Origin: Macrocystis pyrifera | Taxonomy: Eukaryota > Sar > Phaeophyceae > Laminariales > Laminariaceae | Direction: 5' to 3' | Assembly: GCA_031763025.1 (NCBI GenBank) | Contig: JASSKH010000005.1 | Coordinates: 12,480,528-12,544,527, forward strand | DNA length: 64,000 nucleotides | In this document: positions 9,661-21,500 of the stretch, piece after piece | How positions within the stretch are numbered: the first letter of the stretch is position 1 | How the letters are laid out: the number at the start of each line of letters is the position of its first letter | Position numbers and translations under genes: made by a program | Notes under the pieces: model-generated | The model's database searches: none | Seen by the model: the letters and a program-made list of their open reading frames with translations, nothing else | What the model was told of the DNA's origin: nothing

Positions 9661-12573
9661 CTGTTGCACTTTTAGTTGAGGTAGTGTATCATACCTGGTG
9701 TACGCCTAAAGTTCTCTCGCACGATGTCGGTTGTGATGATGAATAGGAGGCACGCCAAGTGTTGGCTGCTGTTTGCGGGGCCCGACGAAGCTCTGCGGGA
9801 ACTACTGTGGTACTGTCGACGAGCATATGGGAAGCGTACTCATCGTCCGAGCACCACAGGGGACCACTTCCTTCTTCCACCTGGGTGTAGCACCGCCGGC
9901 GCCGCTGTGGGGACAGTTGCGCGTTCTTCGCGCGAGATTTTGGTCACCAGGGTGGCCCATGTACTTCATTGCCAACCGACCGCGACTCCATAAGAGGGTG
10001 GGCGATACGACTGCAACCCCTCCTTCGTAGCGACACACCGACGACACACAATCGTGCTCAGCCTGCCTCCAATCCTCGGCCTTGCGTCTTTTTACCTGGT
10101 TCACGCAATCAGTCACGGGATTAGGAGGACTATGTCGCTTTTCCCGACCAACGAAAACCTCTGTCTCCTCTTGATGGGGTCCCCCGGCGAGTGCAGCGGG
10201 ACTGGCAGAATATGCCGCATCTTGACCGCCCGCAGGAACAAGTGCCGTTGGTTGAGCGGTGCTACCCCAAGGCGCGATGGAAAAAGTCGAGCATATTCAT
10301 GTTTGAACGCGTGTGTTCACCAACAGCTGCGGCTGTACTTTCTTTCAGTTTTTTTTCAGGGAAGCGGTATCGAGGGGTAGCCCCACCCCAAGGTCCTTCT
10401 GGTTGTGTTCGTATCAAAACCTCACGACTGCGCACGCCTGTGTCGCCCGTGATCCCCCCTCTTATCCACAAGGCCCGATTGTGAGGACCCGGCTGCGCTT
10501 GAAACCCCTCCTCCAATGCACCCCGTGTCGTGTGCCGGACTCTGCAACCACGGCTGTGCTGGGCAGCGGAGCGGTGCCACACCCCTCGCGAGGGCCTCCA
10601 CCACACAGGGCACGTGTGTATGTGACGTCCGTTTCCATTCCATGGCAAACGTACCGTCCGACAGCCTCGTTGGGACATTATAAGACACATACCGCACGCC
10701 ACGTCGCCTACTCCAGTGTCACTGAGGAAGGCGCAGGGTCGCGTTCCCGGACGCCCCACCACAGGCGGCCGGGACCCCTCGCACAACGTGCGAGCTACAC
10801 TATCCTTGTTTGGGGTTATTAAACAACGTAGCTGATCAATGTAGTAAACCCCGTAATAAGGTGTCGACAACCTCTCATTCGATGCACCTATTAATAGTGG
10901 TTTGCTACACTGTTCACAGTCTCCAAAATGATTGTTTAAGGCCCACATTGCGCAAGGGAGGGGGGCATGCCACCTGTGAGCGGGATAATCTGGCTGGCCG
11001 CGCCGGCCAGTAAGGTATAGCCCCCCCGTCGTTCCCGGTCGGGACTTTGACTCTTTGCCCCCACCAACTAGAAGATGCCGGGCCGTGACCCACCGGTGTA
11101 CGCTGCGCCCCTTCCCTCGACGCCCCCCCTCCCTTCTCGCGAGATTCACGCTCTCTCCATTGCCGCCCTCTCCTTGGCGAGCGACTGGAGGCGGCGAGCT
11201 CCCCCCCCACCGAGGAGCTCTCTCCGTCGATCCGGGCCAGCAAAATAAATATTTCGCTGTATGTACCACACCACCAGATACCTGTAGGGACCACCAATTC
11301 ATTAAATACATACTGCTGCCGCACATCATCAGTGTTCTCGCAGTCTAATTAATGTTGTACGCTACATATATGTAAGGTATGATGTGTATGTGCAAAGAAA
11401 GATGTGTTGCTACTGCTGTACTGCAGTAACGAAAAGTCGAAGACATTATTACAATTTCATGTATATATGTATCAGATACCAATTTTGCCAGGGCTGGTAT
11501 GGGTGCATCTATGCTATACCTGGTACCAGGTACCAGGTACCAGGTATGTTCGTACCGGTATACCGGCACGCTGCTCGGTCAGAACGGGTTCGTATGATAC
11601 TGCTGTATGTAGCAGCTCCGCACGCCGGTTCCATCGGAGTTTATTTGTCGACGAGGGGGCAGGGCGCGAGGCGGCAAATAACTCCCATGATATAGACACA
11701 TTGAGAGGATCAACAGCAAGTTGGAGCTATAATATTGGTATACATATATACCTGGTATATGCATATATCATACTACGTCGTAGCAAGCAGTAGCATGTCG
11801 ACAAGACACACAAGCCAACTAGGAAAAAAGAAAAGAAAAAAAACGGACAAAATCGAACAAAACGACAAAACGGACAAAAAAGACTTGAAATCAAATATTT
11901 CCCTCCTCCCCTGTCCCCAGGAGTTCAATTTTTCGAGGCGTTAAAAGTTGTTGTTGACCGCGTCTATACATGGACAAGGAAGGTTTTGAAGTGCGTATAT
12001 ACGCGCTGCACTCAGCGGAGGGAGTTACGGAGGCTAGTACAAAGGTGAGGAGTGCGGCGACACGGCTGTGCCAACCCTTTAGGGTCAGTGGTGTCCATGC
12101 ATGCGTGAACTCTCCTCGTCAGACAGGCCAACCTATCCGCAGTCTGGAAGGTAACCAGTCTGCAGCTTAAAAAAACAAATGCGATTCGTATTACAGCAAG
12201 CAGTATCATTTAGTGTAGCAGCAGCAGTACTCTTGGGCAGGCCAATTGCCTCCACTGCTGCGGCTGTCCATCATCCGCCTGCCCCCGTCCTCTCCTTTCG
12301 CTTGCTCAGAACGTCTCGGAGTGCCGCGGAAACCCTCCTGGTGGATCAGAAGTCGTCGCGCTATTGCGTGGAAGGTGACCTCTCGGGCGCGGTCAAAACA
12401 GAACAAGCCTAAATCACGAGGAGACAGCAGGGAGCCTCCAGCAACGTGAAGGAACGACGCCCTCACACGACGCAACGGACCTCCATATCTCTGTACATAC
12501 CCTAAGCGTTTCGTACTGTAGTAGATGCCCTGGCCAAGCGTGGAACGTGTAGCGGTCCACAGGGGGGGTGGTG
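9661..12573. other. Intergenic, possibly 5' part of the LINE remnant, no intact gene
   Basis: A 355-codon minus frame (10262-11329) exists but is Arg/Gly/Trp-rich and low in recognisable motifs. It may be decayed 5' sequence of the retroelement or chance in GC-rich DNA. From 11.3 kb the DNA becomes AT-rich, with many CTGGTA/TACCAG words. A 77-codon frame at 12179-12412 starts with a signal-peptide-like stretch but has no continuation. Confidence 0.45.
11518..11546. repeat. Tandem GTACCAG microsatellite
   Basis: TACCTGGTACCAGGTACCAG is extended by another unit, giving overlapping palindromes of TACCAGGTA. Single or double versions of this word recur throughout the AT-rich parts of the window, for example near 13029, 20707, 33532 and 60746. 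Confidence 0.85.
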
Positions 12574-15500
12574 ATGTCGTACAGCGATAACGCGTTCGCG
12601 ATGGCGTCGCGCAACACGCCTGTGCGAGACGAGCTCGTGCTGAGTCTCGACGATATTGTCCCGACGCTAAAGAGCTCAGAAGGGATTCCGGTGGTGAAGC
12701 ACACCAAGCGGGGGCAGAGCGAAAACCGGCGGCTCCGTCTCGACACAGACGTGTCCACGCTGGAGGTGTTCCGGATGAGCGCGGGCTACATCAACCGGAG
12801 GATGTCGACGCGCGCGTACAACTTGAGCACGCTTGAAGAGGTGAGAAAGCGATGAGGAGCAAGGAGCAAAGAGGCTCTCGTAAGCGAGGCCCTGTCGGTG
12901 CAATTTATGCCTCATTTTTTGCTTCATTTTTTAGTACAATTTTTGTCGTACAGACCTGTTTTTGTCACGTAGCTGTGTAGCTGTACCTGGCGTACACGCA
13001 TCGTATTGGGACAGAGAGTATTTACAGAGTACCAGGTACTGGTTAATTTCTTGGCTGTGCGCACACCAGCGGCAGTGCGAGTAGTCGCAAGTATCGGGGG
13101 ACAGGAAATGAATACCCCAAACTTCTAAACTTCGTTTACCCACAGCCTGCTTGTGTCGACGATCGACGACTCGCTTCTTCTGCATTGCAGAGGTTGCGAT
13201 TTATTTCGAGGGATGATCGAAAACCAAAAGCTGGACATGGGGCGGGGGCAGCAGCAGCAGCAGGAATAACTTACGGCGGTAAACATCACACGTATCTATG
13301 TACGATGATACCAGGCACCTGTGGTATTTATTAATAGTAGGGCTGAGCACTGGCAGCCTCAATCAGTACTCGTGACTGCGTCGTCAGCAATCAGTATACT
13401 GGACCGCCTTAGTATACTGGTCTTGCGCAGGGCCATTGTATAAAACACTCTGATCCTTTATGTTACTCCGTCGCTCCTATCTTTGTGACACAGAGTAGGC
13501 TCTCACTACAAGCAAACAAAGCAGAAGAAAGCCCCCAAAACCCTCCTCTCTCCCTTTCTCTCCTCTCTCCTTCCGAAACGCTTTTCTTGGGACACGAGGG
13601 AGTCGACTCTCGCCGTTAAACAATGTACAAGAAGGCCCAAGAGTCCCTCCTCTATTTATTCTCTCCTCTCTCCTTCGGGAACGCATTCTGATCATTATGA
13701 GGCGTTCCCGTATTATATGGCGTGTTTCTTAGACGCACTTACCAGGTATTACTTATTTGTGGTACCTTCCTGGTTTCAAATACAGCAGCATACGGGAACA
13801 TATTACTGGCGCGCTCAATCATTTCCATAGTTATTACTGTCGGAAGATCGGCCAGTACATACACGTGTAAATATACTTGCCAGTGCCAGCGCTGAGCAAT
13901 ATACAGCAGTAGCAGTGCTAAAGCAATACAACAGCAGCAGTGGTGTATCCTCCAGTTTAAGGCGGTAGTAGAGATGAAAGGCATGTCACGAGAAAAAAAA
14001 ACGCGTGGAATTAGACTGGGATTCATTTCAAGACCACGTAAAATTGGCTTGCCACGAGGTGGTGTTGAAATGAGTACATTGCTGTACCAGTCCCTGTAGT
14101 ATCTGGAGGGCCGCTCTGGAAGCTTCAACTTTATATACCCTTATCCCTCTCGTTTCTATGCACAATGCACAAGCACCGCCACAAGCACCGTCCGTATTCG
14201 CTGGTAATATTCCGTTTTTTTTTTGTTTCTTGTTGTTTTGCTGGACAGCAGCAGACAGCAGTAGTGTGTCCACGCGCGCGGGGGGGTGTGATGTTGCTGC
14301 ACTATGATACTGCTGTTGCTGTAGTATTTCAGTATATGGTCTGGAATTTGTTACGAGTATATGATGTCTGAGTATTACGCGCAACATTTTGTTTGGTTTC
14401 GGTTGGACTCTTCGGTCAAAGTTGTCCATGGATACATGTCCTGGATTTTTCACGCACGTTTGCGCGGATATGTGATACAGCAGTCACTACGATCTACAGG
14501 TTGTACGATAGAGCCCTACAAGAAAACAACAACATATATAGAGCCCTACAACAGCAGCAGTACCACAGAAGGCCCTTCGTATGAGAACCAGGTGGCCAAG
14601 GCCAGCATTAACCCGTTGAGAACTGCAGTCCCATTGGAGACAAGCTACGTAGAGTTTGAGTGGTTTGTCCCCAAAACAAACTACTTACTTAGAATTTGAG
14701 TAGTTTGTCCCCCAAACGGGACAGCAATACTGTTAATATTAATAGAGGCAAATCATCAGAGATAAGGGCATGTTTATTAATAGTACTGCCGTACATGCAA
14801 CATACATCCGAATCTGGTTCCTATCAGGTACCTGGTAGTAATTTATCCCGACTATAGAAGTGCGGTTCTAAAGGGATCAAAGCTCATGCAACTTCTCCCC
14901 GGCGAGAAACTACTTGAATTTCTCTGTTAGTGGGTTGGTTCGCTTGTTGCAGAACAAAGTGCTTCATTGTCTTGATGATGGCGATTATGGCGTCCAACCA
15001 TTACACCTGTAAACGGGAACTCCCAAAAGCAGCAGTGGATGTTGTTGTTCTTCACCGTTCTTTCTACCCGTCGACACCCAGCACAACCAGTGTCAGTCCC
15101 GATTCTTCAATCATTGAGAGTTTCAAGTTATGTGGTCACAAAACTACGCCACAGAGATACTACATTGTTATGCAGTAAGCTGAGAGTAGACACAATGCCA
15201 CAGGCACGACATGCACGTTCCATGAAAGAGAGATAACGAAAGGAAACAATCAAACAAGAAAAAACAGTGGATACGGTACATGTATTTGAAAAGCTCTTTT
15301 GGCCAACAGGAGAGAGAAATTTGTTCGCAAAAAGCTATTACGATTAATCCTATCACGGTCGCTACCACGTCCCTTGCTTACGGGGTTTCCGGTATAACGG
15401 CGTTCGATTAATGGAGGATAAAAAATATAAAAAATATGAAAATATAGATGAATAGCTGCAGCATCTGTGCCGGCTCTTGCGCATCTGATAAAGTCTACTA

Positions 15501-18500
15501 TTAATATTAATCCAGCTGCTAGCAGCAGCAGTATTACTATTAATAATGGGGGCCTGCATTGATGGATGATTCAATGAATACCCATCAATGGTGTTCTTAC
15601 AGCAGTAATATATTCACCTCAAAGAGGTGCAGTACGCAGCAGAGAAGTCTTTTCGGAACGACAAGTGGACGACTAAATGAATGAACTGAATGAATAAACG
15701 AACCGGTCCGAGGTCTGAGAACGAACCTCGAGCATCACCACGACCACGTATGATATCATGCGTATGATACGTATGGACACGTATACGTAAAGCCGTAATT
15801 GCGGCGGAGCAAGCCTTACCTCTCACCTATCATACCTAAGCTGCCCTTCTCCTTTTTCCTTTTTTCGTTTGGATTGATTCACTTTTTTCCTATTATTAAT
15901 AGTAGGGTTCATTTACGGTTTGGCGTCGTCAGCGGTATTTGTTTTTGCTCGAGGCAGCGTTGGGTGTACGATTTGCTTCAGTAATTATGCGTGCTTTGTA
16001 TATTGTATTCTCAAGCTTTTATTTTTCGTGAGGCACTCCTCCACTCCAGAGTTTTTGGAGCCTGTCTTGTAGGCACGGACTAGTTTTGGCGATGAGTCAA
16101 TGTGAAAACAACAACTACATGGGCTACAGGCAGTAGTTCTTTTTCTTTTTCGGTTTTGTTTCTTCGTTTCTTCTATTTCTTTATGGTGTATTTTGGTTGC
16201 TGGCGTATGTATGTATGTTGTGTCGGCCGCACCTAGTGCGAAGGCATGGTATTGCGTAGGCTATTAATGCATTGCGGTGTGTTATCTCTGTGTCGTAGTC
16301 TGTGACCACAGAGCTCGTATATTTCTAGGGTGAAGAATCAGCACGGACACTGGGCTTGCTGGATGTCGACGAGTAGAAGAACGGTTTAATCTGAAGAACA
16401 CACACAGCAGTACGTACGTACGACAATAAAAAATGGTCATACCCGTATCCTTAGAGCCTCACCCTACGAGCCTTTCCTTGCCGCCTTGCCTTTTAATTGC
16501 TCTGCACTGCTGCTCTGCATTGTGTTCCCTTTTCCTTCCTTGCCTTGATTGACTATTCGGGAGGCAGGCGTGCCCTCTCGGCCACGTACTCTCTCCCGCA
16601 CCTATTATTAATTATAGGGCAGCGCGAGCGTATCGTGTACCAGTACGTCGTACGTCCATGCTTTGAATCTTGTCTATGATGTGATGTCTTGTGTGGGTTT
16701 TATCATGGTGCGAGCAGACATGGCTGGTTGCGGAGTCAGAGGATTGTATAATTTTTGTGTGTGTGTTGGACTTTGGTTGGATTTTCGAAATATCAATCAC
16801 AAAGTTCGCGAGCTGCGAGTTCTCCACCTGTCGCTGGCGGTGACGAAAAGCGAATACGACGACGTCGTTTCTCAGATGGTTTTGTAAGAAGTTTGGGTCT
16901 TTTACGGTGTAACAACAAGCAAGATATCACACCCCCTGAGACAAACTTCCAAGGCGATTGTCTCCATAACCCTGTGACGAGTAGGACTGCAGTCCCGTTC
17001 TGGGGAAAAATCTATTAGAATTTGACACGTTTGCCCCCGAAACGGGACTGCAGTCCAAAATGGGTTAAATATTAAATAACACGGCGGGAGCAAGCACACA
17101 ACGAAAAGTGTAACTTTGGAAACATCTGGTCGGCGTATATCCGTGGAACCATCGCTCGGCGTTTGCACGCTCCCCATTGTCGAGAAAACTTGGCTGTAGT
17201 CTCAGTGACATTCGTCCGAGGGGGTGTGTTATCGTGCGTGTCCCCAGTATCTATATATGCGGTTTGTCTTGAAAGCAAGCAGTACACGCACGTATGTAAA
17301 GGAGGCAGGAGGCAGGAACGCTGGCTCAGGCAAATCTTTGCTACTTCATTTTAGAGCATTCCACATTCCAGACTATCTTCGGCATAACCGCCTCCTCATT
17401 TCTTAATCTTCCTTTGAAATCTCCGACTCCTTTTCTTGGTATATACTTGTTCTCTTACAGTAAGTAGTATTGCACCAGTATATGTTTATGATGCCATAAG
17501 ACGTACCTGGTGCCTGGTACGTACAAGTATACCTTACAATATAACACGCAAGACATGCGCACCCCCTTGAACGGATCTCCGAGCTGAGTTTTTCAAACAA
17601 GGGAGGCACAAACAACGAAATGATCGTTTTGGAAAGATCTCCACGGGGTCTTCCCGTAAATAGACGCATATCGTTCGTGGGTGTTCTCCTCTACCTTTGT
17701 CGAGAAAATCTGCTTCGAAATTTGTCCGAGGAGTTGTGTTATCTTAGCACACGTCTTACACGGCGGGTGTCCGGTTCTCTGCAAGAATGAAAAAATAGGT
17801 TTTTTGCCAAAATAAGGTATACCTTTGTCACTTTTGTGCCTAACCAGTTACACACTTCAAACAAGTACAAATCACACGCCCGGTGCCCTGCCATTGGCCA
17901 GCCTCACGTCATACCTGTGTTTGGCTTGCAGCTGACCAGGGTACATTTTGATTTGGCTACTTTGTCTGTTGATAGCTTTCATTGCCTGATTTTCAGCCAA
18001 TCAGAGAGGCCATGTGCACACACTGTTTTTTCTCTTCGTGGGTATGCGGTTTCAGGTTACTCGGTCGCAAGTCTTGATGTCTAAACTCTGTCCGCATGTA
18101 TATATACGTACGTACGCTGATTTCACTTTTTCTTCTTTGGGGTGGTAAGATGGTGTGCTTTCAGTTGTTATGATATGTACTCTACTGTTGTTGCACAGCA
18201 TCTTGAACACAGACGGCAGTCCGTCTGTCTGCCTCACCCCGCGTCGAGGTGGCCTCAGGTTTGGTACGGCAAATAATTTCGCGCCGAACAGGCGGTTCCG
18301 CAAGGATCGTCGAGAGGCTTCAAAGCTGGCAACGGGGGAAGGCGCCAGAAAAAAAAACTCTTGGCGCGCCCGCCGTGGCGAAACTATCGAAGCCTGGTGA
18401 CCCTCTGCAGTTCAAAGTGGAGCCTGTGGTGCCTTTCCCCTGAAAAAACAAAACCATTCAGATTTTGGAGGCCACACGCTCCATATTCAGGCGCTAAAGA

Positions 18501-21500
18501 AAAAAATGTGTATGAATTCTCATGACCAGAAATACCGCTCGTGGCGTGTGCTTTTTACTTGGTTTCAGTATGTAACTATTTTCGGCTCAAATACAGGTGT
18601 ACGTACCTCATTTTGGAAAAAAAAAAAAAACTAAGAATATGCCTGGCACTGCTGTTTCTGCGCTACAGAGTATGACACGATACGATGTCTACGTTTTGCG
18701 CTCTTCATCCATTAATGGTGCATCTCGTTGTATGTCCTCTTATATACGGCCCCTTTTCCACCGGTACCTTCTTACCGTACGTGAAAGTCTGCTTTGCTGA
18801 ACGTTAGATGAACCTGTCAAGTTTATATATGAGGTGATGTGTGTACCGCTGGCACTCTATACCTGGGGGTACAGCACCAGCAGTATATAGGGTATCAGGT
18901 CGTACATACCAGGTCCCAAAGTATGTTGACTCCAGCCTGCGTCCTAACTATTAATGGTGTACATATGGCCTCGTCAATACGTACGCACCTGGTATTATAC
19001 CGTACCCTCGGCACAGCAGCGCAGCACGCAGTATGTAATACGAGTGTGTACGTATCATAGCTCCAGTAAGCAGTCATACAACACTTTCACCCCTGGACCG
19101 ACAGCAACTTTGCCTTGACATGCGTTGACTTGACATCAAACTACTACCAGATAGGTTTTAGAGTGGAACAGTCGATCCTACACCCTTGACATTGACAGCG
19201 CGCATTTTACCATGCTTGACGACATGTCTCCTGACATTTAGCGCTGAAGCAAGCGGGCGGCTATTTTATTGTTGCCGGCGAATGTGCAAGGGTTTCGTAA
19301 TGTGGGTTTGTAGTTGGCGTTGTGGCCTGACTGCTGATCTTCTGTATATACGAGTGCCGTATATCGATTTGGATCCTCACCGGGGTGCAATCGGTGTTCC
19401 CAGTGCTCGATCTTCCCACGACGGAAACGTTGACGGTTTACCATCACCGAACAGGGTATTTTTCGATCGAGAGCTTTCCGAACCAAAGTGTGCGACTTTG
19501 CCCTTTGGCACCATGTCGGTTGTCGAGCTAACAAGCGCAGAGAGTAACGATCGCGCGCACGTCTTTTGCGAAACTCAAGCGCATACACCGTACGCCAGCA
19601 GTGGTGCCTCTATAATGCCGGCGTACGTGCCAGGTCACTACAACGGCATTATAGCGGCACCGGCATTAACCCGCACACTGTCACTGGTTAATCCCATTTG
19701 TGCTATTAAGGATCTGTTTCGCCGGTATTATATTGGGCACCGGCACTATTATAAAGGGACCCCTAGTAGTGCTGTTTTGACCCAAATGTGGGGACGAATA
19801 TATACACGATGGCAACTCGGCAAATAAAAACGGGATATTTTCAACCGAGCCTCCATTTTTAGATTGATAGTGTTGGGTGTAAAAGAAGCGCGCCGCAGCA
19901 GCATGAGCGATGTGGTTTAATTGTTGCGCGCTTGCCGAATGCTACTATTAATATCGCTGTGAGTTGGCTGGAGTTCCCGCCTAGTGATTTGTTGGCTGCC
20001 GACGTCAGCCAACCAGCTGGCTTTAGTCGGCCAACTAGTCAACTAAAACATAAACACACAAAATGGTTGGATAGTTGGCACCGCTGTAACTAACTTGAAT
20101 AACTAGCCAACTAGTGTCTACTGTAGCTGGCAACTTATAGTCAGCCAACTCTCAGCCCTGATAGCCAGACATGCATCTCCTTGCTCTGTTGTATTTTTTA
20201 GGTATTTTTGACCAAATTTGACCAAAAGTCTTGAGTCTACCCGGCTTTGTGTGGCATTCGTGTGTGTACAGACCAATCGTGAACATACAGTAGTTGCCAC
20301 ATTTATTTTCGTCACCTCACTCGTAGCCTCCGCCTTGAAGTCCCAAAAGCCAAAGGTGTCGCGATATTTATTGATACAAATGAAACTTGATTGTTGATTG
20401 TTTTACAGAATATTTGCCCTGTTGTTGGCGTACCTCCTTCCCTCCGCAGGATGATATCATAATCAAATCATGGTACGATATATAATATATAAAAACACTA
20501 TTAATGAAACCTACGGTGTTACGTAGGTGCCTGGTATACTTTTACATACATATTTATGTACGATGGATAAACACGTTGGTGGTGATGGTGAAGGTTATGG
20601 TGTGTTGTGTCTCCCTGAGCCCGCTTGTCGCGGCCCTAGACCCTAACAGAGATCTACCGCTCGCTCGCTGTGGACTGACGCGGTCAACTATCGACACATG
20701 GGTCCTACCAGGTACTGGTACCGGTATACCGGTAAGTACATGCTGGAAAACACTCTGGCCGGGAATAATAGTCATCGTTTAGATCGAATGTGAAAACATC
20801 AAACGGGGATTATGTTCCCGGCCAAAGTGGTACGTCGGTTGACGGCACTCCTGCCCTTTGCCGGACAGCCTTCAAGGAACCCCCTAGTCTATCACTTTCG
20901 CACCTCGGACGTGTAGTGATCTTTCATCATCTACTGTAGAATCTACTGTAACTTGCCGCTATGAGATGGTATGTAGTACAGATCCATTCCAGAAAACGTG
21001 TGCTATTACGGGGGACCATACTAAATATAAATAGGACCAAATATTGTTAGTAAAAATAGGTAAATATATAGGTTTTTGTGTGCACCGTAGTTCCTAGTTA
21101 CTATGGTCCCCTGTAATAGAGGATGCAGGTGTATGCGGTTCCCATCCGGCAAGGCGAGCTACCTACCCACTCGTGACAAGCTACGAGCAACCTCGACTTT
21201 TTTTTTATTCCCCAAATATGTAGACACATCCACTCCTTGAATTCTGCAGCTTCAGATTTTGTCTTCCTCATACATAGACGGACTGACTGCTGTAGTTTCT
21301 GCATGATAATGTAAAAACCCGTAGTACCCGCGATCGAAGTATCAGTATATAGTATGACACAGAGCTTGCAAAGATGAGTTGGGACTAAATCTCAATCTCA
21401 CAGCTATTGTTTTTCAATCTCACGAATATTACACGTATGATACATACCAGGTATGCGTATATACGTACGACAGTTGTAGTTGCAGTTTCGGGCCTGGTAT

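Noticed and set aside
10262..11329. 355-codon minus-strand frame
   Set aside because: Biased composition, no recognisable motif and no splice partner; it may be decayed retroelement sequence, so it was not called as a gene.
12179..12412. 77-codon frame with a hydrophobic, signal-like start
   Set aside because: No continuation exon with a matching phase and no family resemblance. It may be 5' flank of the NB-ARC gene.
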